Below are positions 45,549 through 56,294 of a stretch of DNA of 64,000 nt, in pieces. A program made the position numbers and the translations under genes. The DNA is from Henricia sp. BOLD:AAB3569. Its lineage: Eukaryota; Echinodermata; Asteroidea; Spinulosida; Echinasteridae. The stretch's first letter is position 1. Each line of letters starts with the position of its first letter. The notes below the pieces were generated by a model. That model saw only the letters and a program-made list of their open reading frames with translations, made no database searches and was not told where the DNA came from. The stretch is taken from positions 310,001 to 374,000 of the forward strand of contig JBBELK010001083.1 of NCBI GenBank assembly GCA_037783545.1, in the 5' to 3' direction.

Positions 45549-46810
45549 GTGATGAAAGAGCAGTACTTGGCTTTCATGAATAAGCTGTTGGAAAACGATC
45601 ACGCAGAGGTAGCGCCCCAACTTCAAGCGGGAGAAGAGTGCTGGTACCTGCCAACATTTGGTGTGTATCATCCGCAGAAGCCAGACCAAATCAGGGTAGT
45701 ATTTGACTCGAGTGCCAAGCATGATGGCATCTCCCTCAACGATGTCCTACTCTCCAGCCCTGATCTTAATAACAGTCTCATGGGAGTTCTAATTCGTTTC
45801 AGGAAGGAACCAGTCGCAGTGATCGCAGACATCCAACAGATGTTCTACTGTTTTGCCGTACGAGAGGATCACATAAATTACCTGAGATTCCTGTGGTACA
45901 GAGATAACAACTTGACAAAGGACGTCATCGAGTACAGAATGAAGGTCCATGTCTTTGGAAACAGCCCATCCCCCGCAGTAGCCATATATGGTCTGAGAAG
46001 AGCCGCCCAAGAAGGTGAACCTGCCCATGGCTCAGACACCCGAGAATTTGTTGAGAGGCATTTTTACGTCGATGATGGACTCACTTCAGTCCCCACAGAT
46101 GAGCAAGCTATAGACCTCCTGCAGAGAACCCAATCATCATTGTCAGAGTCAAATTTGCGGCTGCACAAGGTTGCTTCAAACAGCATATCTGTGATGCAAG
46201 CATTCCCCCAAGAAGACCATGCCAAAGGTATGAAAGACTTTGGTCTTGGAGATGAGACAGGACCGGTCCAGCGCAGTTTGGGATTATGCTGGGAGACGGC
46301 ACCTGACACATTCACATTCAAGGTTTCAACAAAGGATAAGCCATTCACACGCCGAGGTATCCTGTCAACATTGAACAGCCTTTTCGGGTGGGACACGCCA
46401 CTCCCTGAAGTTCGGATGAATGAATGGGAGGCATGGAAAGATTCCCTTCAGTGTTTGGAACAGCTCCATATCCCTCGCACCTATGCCTCAAAATCCCTCA
46501 CAATTAAGAGTACAGAAGACCGACTTGTGTCTATTCTCAGATGCATCGACTCGAGCCATCGGCGCAGTGGCCTATCACAGAACCATAGACGAATCTGGGA
46601 AGGTTGAAATGGGATTTGTTTTAAGAAAATCCAAGCTGGCTCCCTTGCTACAACCAACAATACCACGTCTAGAACTGTGTGCTGCAGTGCTGGCCATGGA
46701 GATGGCAGACTTCATCCTGGACGAGATTGACTTCAAACCAGAAGCAGTGAAGTTCTATTGTGACAGCAAGGTTGTTCTCGGGTACATTTGCAATGAAACA
46801 AGCGTTTCTA
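45549..46810 (+). pseudogene. BEL copy 2 reverse transcriptase and RNase H-like region
   Basis: RT signatures of the BEL/Pao type: LPTFGVYHPQKPDQIRVVFD, SLNDVLLSSPDLNNSLMGVL, AVIADIQQMFYCFAVRED (motif A) and HFYVDDGLTSVPT (YVDD, motif C). A following part with ALGAV-like ASTRAIGAVAYHR and RLELCAAVLAME is RNase H-like. Copy 1 has no counterpart that I could recognise. Confidence 0.85.
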
Positions 46811-46811
46811 C

Positions 46812-48617
46812 GTGTACGTACACAACAGAGTTCAGCGGATCAGGCAGTCAACCAACCCAGAACAATGGCACTACGTACCAACAGAGCACAACCCGGCCGA
46901 CCACGCTTCTAGAGCAGTCTCGGCATCTCAGCTCACGGATACATCATGGTTCACAGGACCGACCTTCTTGCTCAAAGCAGACGATGCCAAGAAGGAAGAG
47001 AATCCTTTCGACTTGATCAGTCCAGAGATGGATGCAGATATTCGGCCAGAAGTGAGAAGTTTTGTCACCCAGACTGACAAGAGACGGCTTACGTCGGAGC
47101 GATTTGAGCACTTCTCGACATGGAACTCTCTCTTAAGGGGTGTTGCATTCCTCATCCATGTCGCTCGTTCCTACCAGAACTCAGAAAATAAGTCTACCGA
47201 ATGCAGAGGTTGGCACGTATGCCATAAGCCACGCACTCCAGATGAGTTGGACCAGGCCAAACAAGTCATTCTCAAGACAATTCAAGGAGAAGCCTACTCT
47301 GACGAGCTTGCCGCTCTCGACCAGAAGAGAGACGTACCCCAAACAAGTTCGATCCTCAAGCTGAATCCCAATGTGGAAAATGAGCTCCTGATAGTAGGCG
47401 GTCGTCTGAAGCATGCCCAATTGGAAAGCCACGAAAATCATCCCATCTTCATTCCAAAGCACAGTCACATTGCCACGCTTCTGATACGACACTACCATGA
47501 GCAGGTGGAACATCAAGGTCGCCATTTTACCGAAGGAGCCATTAGATCAGCAGGCTTTTGGATTGTTGGCGCCAAGAGGCTCATCAGCTCCGCTATACAC
47601 AAGTGTGTAACCTGCAGAAAGCTACGTGGAAAAATGGAAAACCAACAGATGGCGGATCTACCACCTGAGCGACTCAGTACGACCCCATCCTTCTCGTATG
47701 TGGGTCTAGATGTCTTTGGTCCATGGACAGTTGCCGCACGTCGAACCAGAGGAGGCCACGCACAGAGCAAGCGTTGGGCTGTACTGTTAACCTGCATGAG
47801 CACCAGGGCAGTGCACTTTGAAGTTCTAGAGTCCATGGACGCTTCCAGCTGTATCAACGCGCTGAGAAGATTCTTTGCAATCCGAGGACCAGCAATACAA
47901 CTGAGGTCAGATTGTGGAACTAATTTCATTGGAGCCTGCAACGAACTCCAGTTTGGTAAGAAGCACCCAGAAGACACCGACGTCCACCGCTACCTCGGCA
48001 GTCACGGATGCACTTGGGTATTCAACCCACCTCACTCATCACACATGGGAGGTTCCTGGGAACGCATGATTGGAGTGACGCGTAGGATCCTAGACTCTAT
48101 GCTGTTCCACAACAAATCCCCTCTGACGCACGAGACCCTGTGCACCTTCTTAGCCGAAGCACCAGCTATCATCAATGCAAGACCCCTTGTTCCAGTCTCA
48201 ACGGATCCAGAGTCACCATTCATTCTGACACCCGCAATGCTGCTCACCCAGAAGTCCGGCACCCCACCACCTCCAGGGAATTTCACCGAGAAGAACCTCT
48301 TCAAGAGTCAATGGAGACAAGTGCAGAGTCTCGCTACCAAGTTCTGGTCTCGTTGGAGTCGGGAGTACCTAGCAACCCTACAAAGCAGACGAAAGTGGAC
48401 GCAAACACAGCGCAACCTCCAGGAGGGAGATCTTGTCCTCTTGAAAGATAAACAAGTCGTCCGTAATGAGTGGCCCTTAGCGCTGGTTTCTTCAGTCCTT
48501 CCAGGTGATGACGAGAAGGTCCGCATCGTAGAAGTCAAGGTTGCTGCTCAGGGAGGCGTCAAGAAATTTGTGAGGCCAGTCACCGAGCTTATTCTCCTGC
48601 TACCCAACGAGGACTGA
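46812..48617 (+). pseudogene. BEL copy 2 integrase region
   Basis: A long open stretch with the BEL H2C2 zinc-binding part (HYHEQVEHQGRHF..CVTCRKL), the DDE core (GLDVFGPW, RSDCGTNFIGA, GGSWERMIGVTRR) and the C-terminal basic part (NLQEGDLVLLKDKQVVRNEWPLALV). The typical order for the family. Confidence 0.85.
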
Positions 48618-48676
48618 ACGCTATGTATATATGTTTTTTAAGAGTTAGTGCCATCTTAAAGATGCCAGATGGGGAG

Positions 48677-48996
48677 TGTTCTGCACCGTCTGTGCGGTTT
48701 ACCGCCCTCTGTCGGCTATTTGTGTACAGTTTTATTCCACACACAAGTAGTCGATTTGTTTACAATCACGTTCGTTTTTCCTCACACTTTGCAACATTTT
48801 TATGACGAAATTAGGAACTGCCAACTTTGTTTAGCGCCTGTGTACGCATTGTCTTTTCACACCATTTCGTTGACGGAGTGCCCACGAGTCTATTTGAATT
48901 AAAACGGAGCTTAGACGCTAATTCCTGACTCCCAAGTCGTTCTTGAAAGGAGTTTGGCTGGCTGTCAATTTATAGTTAGACATTGTAAAGAGGACA
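48677..48996 (+). repeat. 3' LTR of BEL copy 2
   Basis: Shares GCAACATTTTTATG, GACTCCCAAGTCG and GGCTGGCTGTC with the 3' LTR of copy 1. Confidence 0.85.
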
Positions 48997-49900
48997 CAAG
49001 TTCAGGCACATTTAGCGTTAAATTGACCGGACTATCTCTGCGTTTGTTACGTCTATATGGAAACCGGGCTTAACTAAATTTGCTCCGTTCATCGGATAGG
49101 ATTTAAGGCTGTAGTTCCACTATGTTGTGCATAACACACTTAAAAATCACAGAGGACGTTTTCGCAAGGTAAAGAAGCTATAAGCACTTTACACAAAATA
49201 TTAGATGCGTATATGTGAGCTCAGAAACGGCCTCTGATGTTCTTAGCTGTGACAGACAACACTATACAGTTTCATCAGGCCAACTTTGTTTAATTATATT
49301 TATTGCAGACAGAAAGAAAAACCTGTAACATATGGTACGATGGCTTGTATTCCAGTGTCTTGTCAAAATACGATCTATCTCGCGCCTCAAATTTTTTTCA
49401 CTTTATCTGAAACTGAAATGGTCATACACAGATGTTTGAGTAGCTTGACTCCTTAACAGTTGTCAGATATGGTTACCTCGGCACTTTACTGCAGGCCAAA
49501 TGGCATGTTTACAACAGGATCATTGTGGCAGTTTGAACCATTGGGCGTAATCGAAACTCCCGAGTAGAACTGCGTTCTCGGGGTGACAGTTACGTGTATG
49601 GGTTGAATCTTTGTTTTTCTTTAAAATAGTTGGAAGTTGGCGTAGCTCTGGCTGTTGAGAAAATATTGCCTCAAAATTTCAGTGAAAATGAGCTCCAGCA
49701 TATAGAAGATCCTATAATGTTTTAGGCCGTTGTTTTTCTCCGGTACTGTCAAAAACATGCAGTTAACTTACTAAAGTTGCGAGTAAATTACTGGTAGCCA
49801 GCTAAATCACGTCCAACTGAGGCCATCCATTCTTTGCCAGCCGTCTTTGTTCACGAGTGTTCTTCATCCACCCCCCACTAAACGGGGAGATAGAATCTTA

Positions 49901-49972
49901 AGTCCAGGTCGGACGAGAAGCCGTTCAGCTGCCGTCCTCTCTCGTGAGGTCTGAACGGGACCACTCTGGACT
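49901..49972. ncRNA. candidate structured element, copy 2
   Basis: Same nested three-stem arrangement as 27812-27883; no base change seen between the copies. Confidence 0.35.
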
Positions 49973-50027
49973 ACGCTGGATCAGCTCGTAAGCAACTCTG
50001 CCGTGTTCTGGAAAGGACGGATGGGAG

Positions 50028-50058
50028 CCGAGTGTTTTGAACTGTTCAAAACACTCGG
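50028..50058. repeat. 31-bp palindrome, second copy
   Basis: Same as 27939-27969. Confidence 0.9.
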
Positions 50059-50328
50059 GAGGAAGGCCGAAAAACGTGAATCAAAGATGCTCATAACGAT
50101 AAGAAGTCAGTAGTCCAACACGAAATGGAAAACAGTTTGATAGATCGTGAGATAGATCGTAGTTTAACAAGACAAAAATATCCACCCTGAAAGAAACGTA
50201 TGAAATGCATTTTACAAGAAATACAAGCTGTCGGTCCATTGGGCAAAGTTTTCCTGATAAAACTATACAGTCAGTTAGGAACAATCAGTGAGGAACAACT
50301 GCACTACCGTGATTCGAGACCACCAGTT

Positions 50329-50404
50329 GGCTTCATAGCTCAATAATTTGGTAGGGCGTCTGTACGTGAAGCAGAAGGTCCGCGGTTCGAATCCCGGTGG
50401 AGCC
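50329..50404 (+). tRNA. tRNA-like sequence, copy 2
   Basis: Same as 28240-28315, except that the anticodon loop reads ACGTGAA (GTG, His-like) instead of ACGTTAA. The one change between duplicates falls on the anticodon, but the defects in T stem and position 33 are shared. Confidence 0.45.
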
Positions 50405-51003
50405 AATTTGCTTTTCACCTCATCCAGATTTCCCAAACTCGATCATGTACATTTGTTCACATTTGTATCAAATTAATTCACCTCGGCGGGTTATAATCAC
50501 TTATTTAAAATTTTATTTTCACAGTTAAAAAAAATCACTGTGACTAAAATTTAAGGGCGCTCACACGCACACCATGTAACAGCACGCCCCCACTTCATTC
50601 AAAATGGTCGGGTTTTGTTTGGGTAACTGCAATGTATTGGGCTTTAAGAACAACATAATAGGCCGTTTTTAAGTACACGTAGGCCTACTTAGGTCTATAT
50701 AAGATACTTATCCAACATCTGTGTGTAACATTTTGTATGCGCTCATATTTACACAGCAACAGGCAACAGCGAGTTGAGTTCCTTTCTCTTTCGAATAAGT
50801 GCTCTGTAATTTTTAAGTGCGCTGCACAACAAACTGGACCTACAGCTTTAAATCCCATCGGAAGAACGGAGCAAGTTTAGTTACGCACTTTGCGCAATAG
50901 CGCAAGCACTAGCAGCAGTCTGAAGACCACAGCCGAAGACGCCGCCCGCCCCCCGAACCCCCACCCCCTCAATCATACAGATGGCCATTGCTTGAGTCAA
51001 TGT

Positions 51004-51159
51004 TAAGCGGGCCTCCCACTGTGCGATTTTTGCCACGAATTAGGTGCGATTAGGTACTATTTGTTACGATTGTGTATAGACTCTGTACACAATCGTACCA
51101 AATCGTAGCTAATCGTTAGAAATTCGTGACAAAAAATCGCACAGTGGGAGGCCCGATTT
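51004..51159. mobile_element. fold-back MITE, copy M9
   Basis: Full length (AAGCGGGCC to GGCCCGATT); corresponds to M4, which lacks the left end in unit 1. Confidence 0.8.
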
Positions 51160-51309
51160 ATACATCAAACATGCTTCTGGTCGTGCTTGCGAAAACGATC
51201 GGTCCGACATGACACTCACTCCATTGGGTGGTCCTTTGATGTGCGGCTCACTTCCGACTCTCTCGCGCAGCCAACCTGGTGGCGCGGAATGTAGGGCGGG
51301 TCCACAAAA

Positions 51310-51520
51310 GACCATTCCATTTTGAATATAGGGGCGTTGTTTACTCTTTGGGGCGCCGCGAGATAAGTTAATTTAGTTGTCCACTTTTGGCGCGCCGCGT
51401 GTCGTCAAAGTAAATTCCAAATTTCTGCTAGCATTTTGAAAATACTCTTTGCGATACCAACAAACCTGAGAATCTACTAGCATAAAATGAGAAATTAGGG
51501 TTGTCACTTTGACGCTCCAT
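51310..51520. mobile_element. truncated relative of the 11622-11960 TIR element, second copy
   Basis: Corresponds to 29370-29569; contains CTTTGGGGCGCCGCGAGA and ends GACGCTCCATACATTGG. Confidence 0.65.
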
Positions 51521-51669
51521 ACATTGGCGCGACATGGTTAGCAAGGTTTGACAACTCGTGTCTTCTGTTAAGCCTGGTTTCCATATGATCGTAACGCGGG
51601 CACGCAGACTAGACGCAAACAACCGCAACGCAAACACTGACGGAAACAATCGGAAAGGTTAAACTTGTC

Positions 51670-52531
51670 TACGTTAAGCGGGCCTCCTACTGTTTCTTTT
51701 AAGTGGAAAGGTGTTTTTGAAACGTTCCTCAGTCTGTATGTTTCGTAACAGTGGATGCGTAGTAATACGACCACTTCCGAGCAGACGATGGCGTCTCAGA
51801 AACTACATGTTTCGAAATAGGCCTAGTAGGTGCATGGTAATCACGACTAATTGCGTGCACACGGCAGTGTCTAAATCAGGTGCTCGCTTAACAAAAACGC
51901 TCTTGTTTCAATGAGGATGGTCGAATTTTGAGATTTCTTTTTGTAATAAGTACATTGACAATACAAGAAGTGTAAGAAAAAAATGGAAAAAGTGGAAAAA
52001 TCTAAGATATTTTTCCCTTTGTTGATTTTGGCATGGACCTTATTACCATCTCCATATTATATAATTTTTGTATCCACACAAGCAAAAAATAACAATTATT
52101 ACAAACCAATTTACAAGAAGGAATAACAGTAGGGCAGTTGTTTGACCACTAACTATAAACAAGATCCCCGAAATGTGAAAAAACATGTCTGTTTCGTTTA
52201 TAATGCCTCAATTTTAGCAGACGACGAGAAATATTTCGTCTGCTACGAGTAGTCGTGTTTCCCGAAGATTATAACATAATATGTACGGATTCCTGATAGG
52301 TAACGGACGAAATAACACCCTCAATGTAATAATTAAAGTTACCGCGAAAACAAAATCACATTTTAACTCATTCGAAAATATTAGATTTTCAGTATGTTAA
52401 TGAGTGATTTTTTATACACCAGCCAGTGTTGGAATGCAATATATTGCAATTAGTTCTAGTTCAGGCACAATTTCCCCGTGAATTTACCGGACTATCTTTG
52501 CGTTTGTTACGTCTATATGGAAACCGGGCTT
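51670..52531. repeat. block C, copy e
   Basis: The start is abbreviated (only GTTAAGCGGGCCTCCTACTG of the fold-back remains, and the unit skips part of the usual text). It then follows the C type to ACCGGGCTTAAC. Confidence 0.75.
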
Positions 52532-52617
52532 AACTAAATTTGCTCCGTTCATCGGATAGGATTTAAGGCTGTAGTTATATCAGCCGTGCACAGCACGCTG
52601 GTATATTGTGATCGTCC

Positions 52618-52680
52618 GATTTCTTTCTTTCTAAATTCTTTCTTTCTTTCTTTCTTTCTAAATTCTTTCTTTCTTTCTTC
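52618..52680. repeat. TTTC microsatellite
   Basis: Three runs of TTTC separated by TAAA; in the typical microsatellite position near one end of Helentron-associated elements. Confidence 0.85.
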
Positions 52681-52729
52681 GGGCAAACGGTCACGTGACA
52701 TCACATATCTGCTAATAACTGCCAAACGC

Positions 52730-53120
52730 CGTGGCCGATTTCAACCAGATTTGGACAGAGTCTTCCTTGACCGGAGTCCTATCTTGGGTGACCACCACGT
52801 GATGTCAATGGTCAACTACTGGTCGCTACTGGTCATTTTCTTCAAAATTTTAAAATGCTTCTTCTTCCACAGTCTTGACCCAATTAATGTCAAATGTGGT
52901 CAGTAACATCTTTGGACCAAGCTACATATGGGTTGTTCACAGAATTTGGCCATCGGCTACCTAATGGTCAGTACGGGTCATTTTCTTTGGAATGACCCAA
53001 ATGCTATATGTGCCAATATTTGCCAATATTTGCCAAAATCCTTTGTCGTTTTCAGCCAAATTTGGACAGTATCTTCGTTGATCCGAGTCCCATCTTATAC
53101 AAAATGCTTCTTAAGAGTTC
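52730..53120. repeat. diverged internal duplication of the Helentron-like element
   Basis: GATTTCAACCAGATTTGGACAG..CCGGAGTCCTATCTTG and TTTTCAGCCAAATTTGGACAG..CCGAGTCCCATCTTA are two versions of one unit about 310 bp apart. Confidence 0.65.
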
Positions 53121-53142
53121 TATAGGTCATTGGTCAGTCATC

Positions 53143-55719
53143 ATCATCATCGTCGTACGCCAGAGGCGCCTTGGCGGCTATGACTTCTTAGCACCATTGA
53201 AGTTGATCTGGTTCCATGTTCCTTCTGTGGCATGGGGGCACGAGCTGCTGCGTCGTCGGCGAGAGCTGCTGCCGGCTTTCCGGACCATCGTCGCAGTCCA
53301 TCCATCCATCGCAGACGCGGCCTGCCTGGAGTGGAGCGTGCGTCAGTCGGCAGACCAGTGATCAGGGCTGGGTGGTTTGTGTTACGCTGGAAATGCCCCA
53401 GCCACGTCCATTGCTGGTTCATCAGAGTGGCCTCAGTGAGTTGCCAGCGATCGCCTATACGTTGTCCAAGTTCAGTGTTTGAGACGAAGTCGCTCCAAAC
53501 GACACCAAGCAGCTTCCTCCACATGGTTCTGCCAAACGCGTCTATTGAATTTGCGCTTGTGGTGCTGACTGTCCAGGTCGATGCCCCATACATCATTTTT
53601 GAGAGAATGAGCGCTCTGGCGAGGTGGAGCTTTGTTTCGATGCGTATACGTGATTTCTGGAGGTAGATGCATGAGTTCAAGGCACTCTTTGCGATGGCGA
53701 TGCGGGAGAGAATCTCGGTGGAGTCATCTAGGGTGTTGTTGATGCTGCAGCCCAGGTATCGGAAATTGGTAGTCGACTTGATGGGGTTGCCATGGAGAGT
53801 GACTGGAACGTCTGGAGCGTTCAGTGCTAGGTGTTCGGTTTTTCCTGGATGAAGTTTCAAACCATAGGAGTTGGCAATGAGGTCGAGCTTATCCAGCATA
53901 AAAGTGGCATCTTCTGCAGAGCGCGCAAGTAGCACCAGGTCGTCGGCGTATCTCAGTTCCCAGTACTTGTCACCACTGACATCTGGAGGGAGTAGATGTG
54001 ACACCTCTTCTTTCCACTCTCGCATCATCGCTTCTGTGTATAAGTTGAAAAGCACAGGAGACAGGGGGCAGCCCTGGCGTACACCAACTGGCGTCTCAAA
54101 GCATTCAGTGGTTAGGCCTTTCCAGGAGAGCGAACCGTGTGCGCCGTTGTAGAGATTGGCGATGAGACGGGAGGTTTCCGGCATAACTCCATACGAGTCG
54201 ATGATTTCCAGCATTTTGCGGTGGATCACAGAATCGAACGCTTTACGAAAGTCAACGAAGACCATGTGAAGCTGTCTGCGAGCTGCCATGTGAGCTTGGC
54301 CGATAAGCTTGAGTGTGAATATCGCATCGGTGGTGGACTTGCCGGCGCTGAACCCACACTGAGTTTCGCTGACGGCGACTTTGGCGACACGGTTGAGATC
54401 CTCCAACATGATGTTCAGCATGATCTTGCTTGCGTGTGTAATCAAAGCTAGAGTCCGATAGTTGCCGCAGTCGCCGTTGTCACCTTTCTTGTACAGTGCG
54501 ATGTAATTAGACATCAGCGCAGAGGGTGGCCAGTTGCCCGTGGTCCAGATGCGGTTGATGGCGCGTTGGATTGCAGAAAACACGAGTGGGTCATCAAGCA
54601 TAGCCTTCAGAAACTCCGCTTGAACTCCGTCCGAGCCAGCAGCTCTTCCATTCTTAAGGCGGGAGATGGCGCGTCTGACGACATCGGCGGGTAGAGGTGC
54701 AGCTGCAAATTGGTGTGGCGAGTACGGTGCGCGTTGTAGGTTAGACTGGAATAGGCCCTGAGCATATTCATGCCATCTTTTGATTTCATCCTCGGGGGAG
54801 TCGCAGAGATTGCCGTTGCTGAGCTTAATGGTGGCTTCCGGCTTACGTGGATCTCCTACCAGGCTCTTCGTGGTTTTGAACAGAAGGGCAGAATCGTTGC
54901 GGTGGAATGCGTCGTTGATTTCATCCGCCTTTTTGAGAAGCCATGTGTCGAGGTTCTTGTCGCACGCTGCCCTCACTTGATTCTTGAGCAGACGGTATTG
55001 AGGGGTACCCGTCGCCTTCCGCTTCTTTTCAATCAGATCGATCGTTTCAAGTGTAATGTGCGGTTTCGACTTGTTTCGTCTGGTGGGACCACAGAATTTG
55101 AGTGCGGCATCATGGATAGCAGAGGTGATATCCTCCAAATCATCTGATGTGGCGATGCGGTTTTTCACTTCCGTCTGCAGGTTTCTTTTGATTGTGTCAC
55201 CGTTGGCGGAGGTGAGCTGTTGTGCACATGGTTTAGGTGGCAGTTTGGGTGGCTTCGGTACGCGTTTGATCTGCAGCTTCATATTGCATAGGACTAGTCG
55301 GTGGTCCGTGTCGAAGGCTGCCGAGTACGAGCGGCAATCGACCAGCTGCTGGAGGTGCTTCTGTCTGACTAGAACGTGGTCAATCGCGTTCCTGGCGTTC
55401 CCTGCGCGGCTTATCCACGTGACTTTGCGCAGCATCCGCTTTCGAAACCAGGTGTTTGCTGAGGTCAGTTGGTGGGCACGGCAGAAATCAAGCAGTCTCA
55501 GGCCGCGGTCGTTAACGGTGCCGATGCTATGAGGGCCAATGACCGCCGGGTCAATTCTCTCTGTGCCAAGTTTTGCGTTCAGGTCACCAGCAACTATCAA
55601 TGTATCGGATGGTTTCACTCTCTGAATCACGTCTTCGAGTTGGTCATAGAAGGCGTCCATTACAGCAACAGTGGCGGTAATTGGGGTGTACCCCTCGCTG
55701 CGGTGTAAATAAAAAACAC
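53143..55719 (-). mobile_element. 5'-truncated non-LTR retrotransposon (LINE)
   Basis: A single long open frame on the minus strand ends in a short (GAT)n tail (plus-strand TCATCATCATCATCG at 53142-53155), the usual 3' end of several LINE clades. At its 5' side the endonuclease is incomplete, so the copy is 5'-truncated, the normal result of incomplete reverse transcription. It lies inside the Helentron-like element and is therefore younger than that insertion. No clear target duplication. Confidence 0.85.
53147..55660 (-). CDS. LINE endonuclease-reverse transcriptase, N-terminus cut
   Basis: 837 residues from the first ATG; the same frame is open upstream to about 55719 (GYTPITATVAVMDAFYDQ). 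The endonuclease part keeps LIVAGDLNAKLG and the C-terminal DTDHRLV. RT motifs in order: VFVDFRKAFDSVIH (A), GVRQGCPLSPVLFNLY (B), ELRYADDLVLLA (C, YADD) and GLKLHPGKTEHL (D). The C-terminus has the LGHFQR..TPGRPRLRWMDGL type found in RTE/Ingi-like and related animal LINEs. No RNase H seen. Clade not assigned. The frame is free of stops, so the insertion is young, though it cannot be complete without the missing start. Confidence 0.85.
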   Translation of the reverse strand: MDAFYDQLEDVIQRVKPSDTLIVAGDLNAKLGTERIDPAVIGPHSIGTVNDRGLRLLDFCRAHQLTSANTWFRKRMLRKVTWISRAGNARNAIDHVLVRQKHLQQLVDCRSYSAAFDTDHRLVLCNMKLQIKRVPKPPKLPPKPCAQQLTSANGDTIKRNLQTEVKNRIATSDDLEDITSAIHDAALKFCGPTRRNKSKPHITLETIDLIEKKRKATGTPQYRLLKNQVRAACDKNLDTWLLKKADEINDAFHRNDSALLFKTTKSLVGDPRKPEATIKLSNGNLCDSPEDEIKRWHEYAQGLFQSNLQRAPYSPHQFAAAPLPADVVRRAISRLKNGRAAGSDGVQAEFLKAMLDDPLVFSAIQRAINRIWTTGNWPPSALMSNYIALYKKGDNGDCGNYRTLALITHASKIMLNIMLEDLNRVAKVAVSETQCGFSAGKSTTDAIFTLKLIGQAHMAARRQLHMVFVDFRKAFDSVIHRKMLEIIDSYGVMPETSRLIANLYNGAHGSLSWKGLTTECFETPVGVRQGCPLSPVLFNLYTEAMMREWKEEVSHLLPPDVSGDKYWELRYADDLVLLARSAEDATFMLDKLDLIANSYGLKLHPGKTEHLALNAPDVPVTLHGNPIKSTTNFRYLGCSINNTLDDSTEILSRIAIAKSALNSCIYLQKSRIRIETKLHLARALILSKMMYGASTWTVSTTSANSIDAFGRTMWRKLLGVVWSDFVSNTELGQRIGDRWQLTEATLMNQQWTWLGHFQRNTNHPALITGLPTDARSTPGRPRLRWMDGLRRWSGKPAAALADDAAARAPMPQKEHGTRSTSMVLRSHSRQGASGVRR

Positions 55720-56111
55720 GCTAACCGGAACGTATAGAAGAAGGAAGTGTTTAGAAAACAGCCACACTCGCGTCTAGCTACGCATACAGCTACAGAGGCA
55801 TATCGGTACATTCTTGGCAATGCTGTACGTACGTATATGCTGGTCGATCGATCATGCGTTGCGTGCACAACAAATCCGGTGCGCGCGTTGTGACACTGGA
55901 GTAGTGCCAGTTCAAAAAAACTATATATGGATCAGCATCTTGATTTCCAGTCAAATGTTTCCCCAACATTCTACATTGTTCAAAGGTCAGAAAAACCTTT
56001 CATAAAAGCTATTTGAGGCTGATATCCGTGCTTCGTGAAGCACATGAGCTCTAGTTCCACTATGTTGTGCATAACACACTTAAAAATCACAGAGCACGTT
56101 TTCGCAAGGTT

Positions 56112-56294
56112 CGTCCATAAGGTACGTACGCATGAAATGTCGACTTTTTAGAAACCCCCCCCCTCCCCCTGTACGCATAGCGTACGCAGTGGCTCCAACC
56201 CCCCCCCCCCCCCCCCGCCCCCCACCCCCACCACCCCCCCCCCCCCCCCCAACCCGCCCCCCCCCGTACGCATACGCATTCCATATATACCTCG
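56112..56294. mobile_element. polyC-rich TIR element, copy 3, split by the Gypsy element
   Basis: Starts CGTCCATAAGGTACGTACGCA. C-rich tracts (56199-56267) are much longer than in the sisters. The text follows 14563-14694 up to CATATATACCTC, where the Gypsy LTR begins. Confidence 0.8.

Larger units (their letters stand above)
42768..48996 (+). mobile_element. BEL/Pao LTR retrotransposon, copy 2 (broken, most complete)
   Basis: A 6.2-kb element with LTRs at 42768-43098 and 48677-48996. Parts in order: coiled-coil gag, BEL gag middle, Cys-rich knuckle, protease-like part, reverse transcriptase, RNase H-like part, integrase. All domains of BEL pol can be recognised, but the frame is interrupted a few times, so it is a fossil. 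Purine tract AGATGGGGAG before the 3' LTR. The surroundings match copy 1 on both sides. Confidence 0.9.
48997..51222. repeat. block B, copy 2
   Basis: Collinear with copy 1 but without piggyBac, SINE or the TAGCC MITE, so it supplies the empty sites for these. Non-coding. Confidence 0.85.
52577..56051. mobile_element. Helentron-like non-autonomous element carrying a LINE
   Basis: Inserted in GGCTGTAGT|TCCACTATG (continuous at 14500, 27020, 31280 and elsewhere). The left end is ATATCAGCC. Near the right end is the inverse GGCTGATAT (56017-56025), followed by a 7-bp-stem hairpin GTGCTTC-GT-GAAGCAC (56028-56043) and CTAG. An asymmetric pair of inverted repeats, a terminal hairpin and insertion at TT are the hallmarks of Helentrons (family knowledge). 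A TAGTT direct repeat at both edges could instead be a 5-bp target duplication. A TTTC microsatellite and internal repeats fill the left part. No Rep/helicase gene; a LINE sits inside. Confidence 0.6.

Noticed and set aside
53216-55708. Plus-strand frames of 60-158 codons across the LINE
   Set aside because: They are shadows of the 837-codon minus-strand reverse transcriptase frame.
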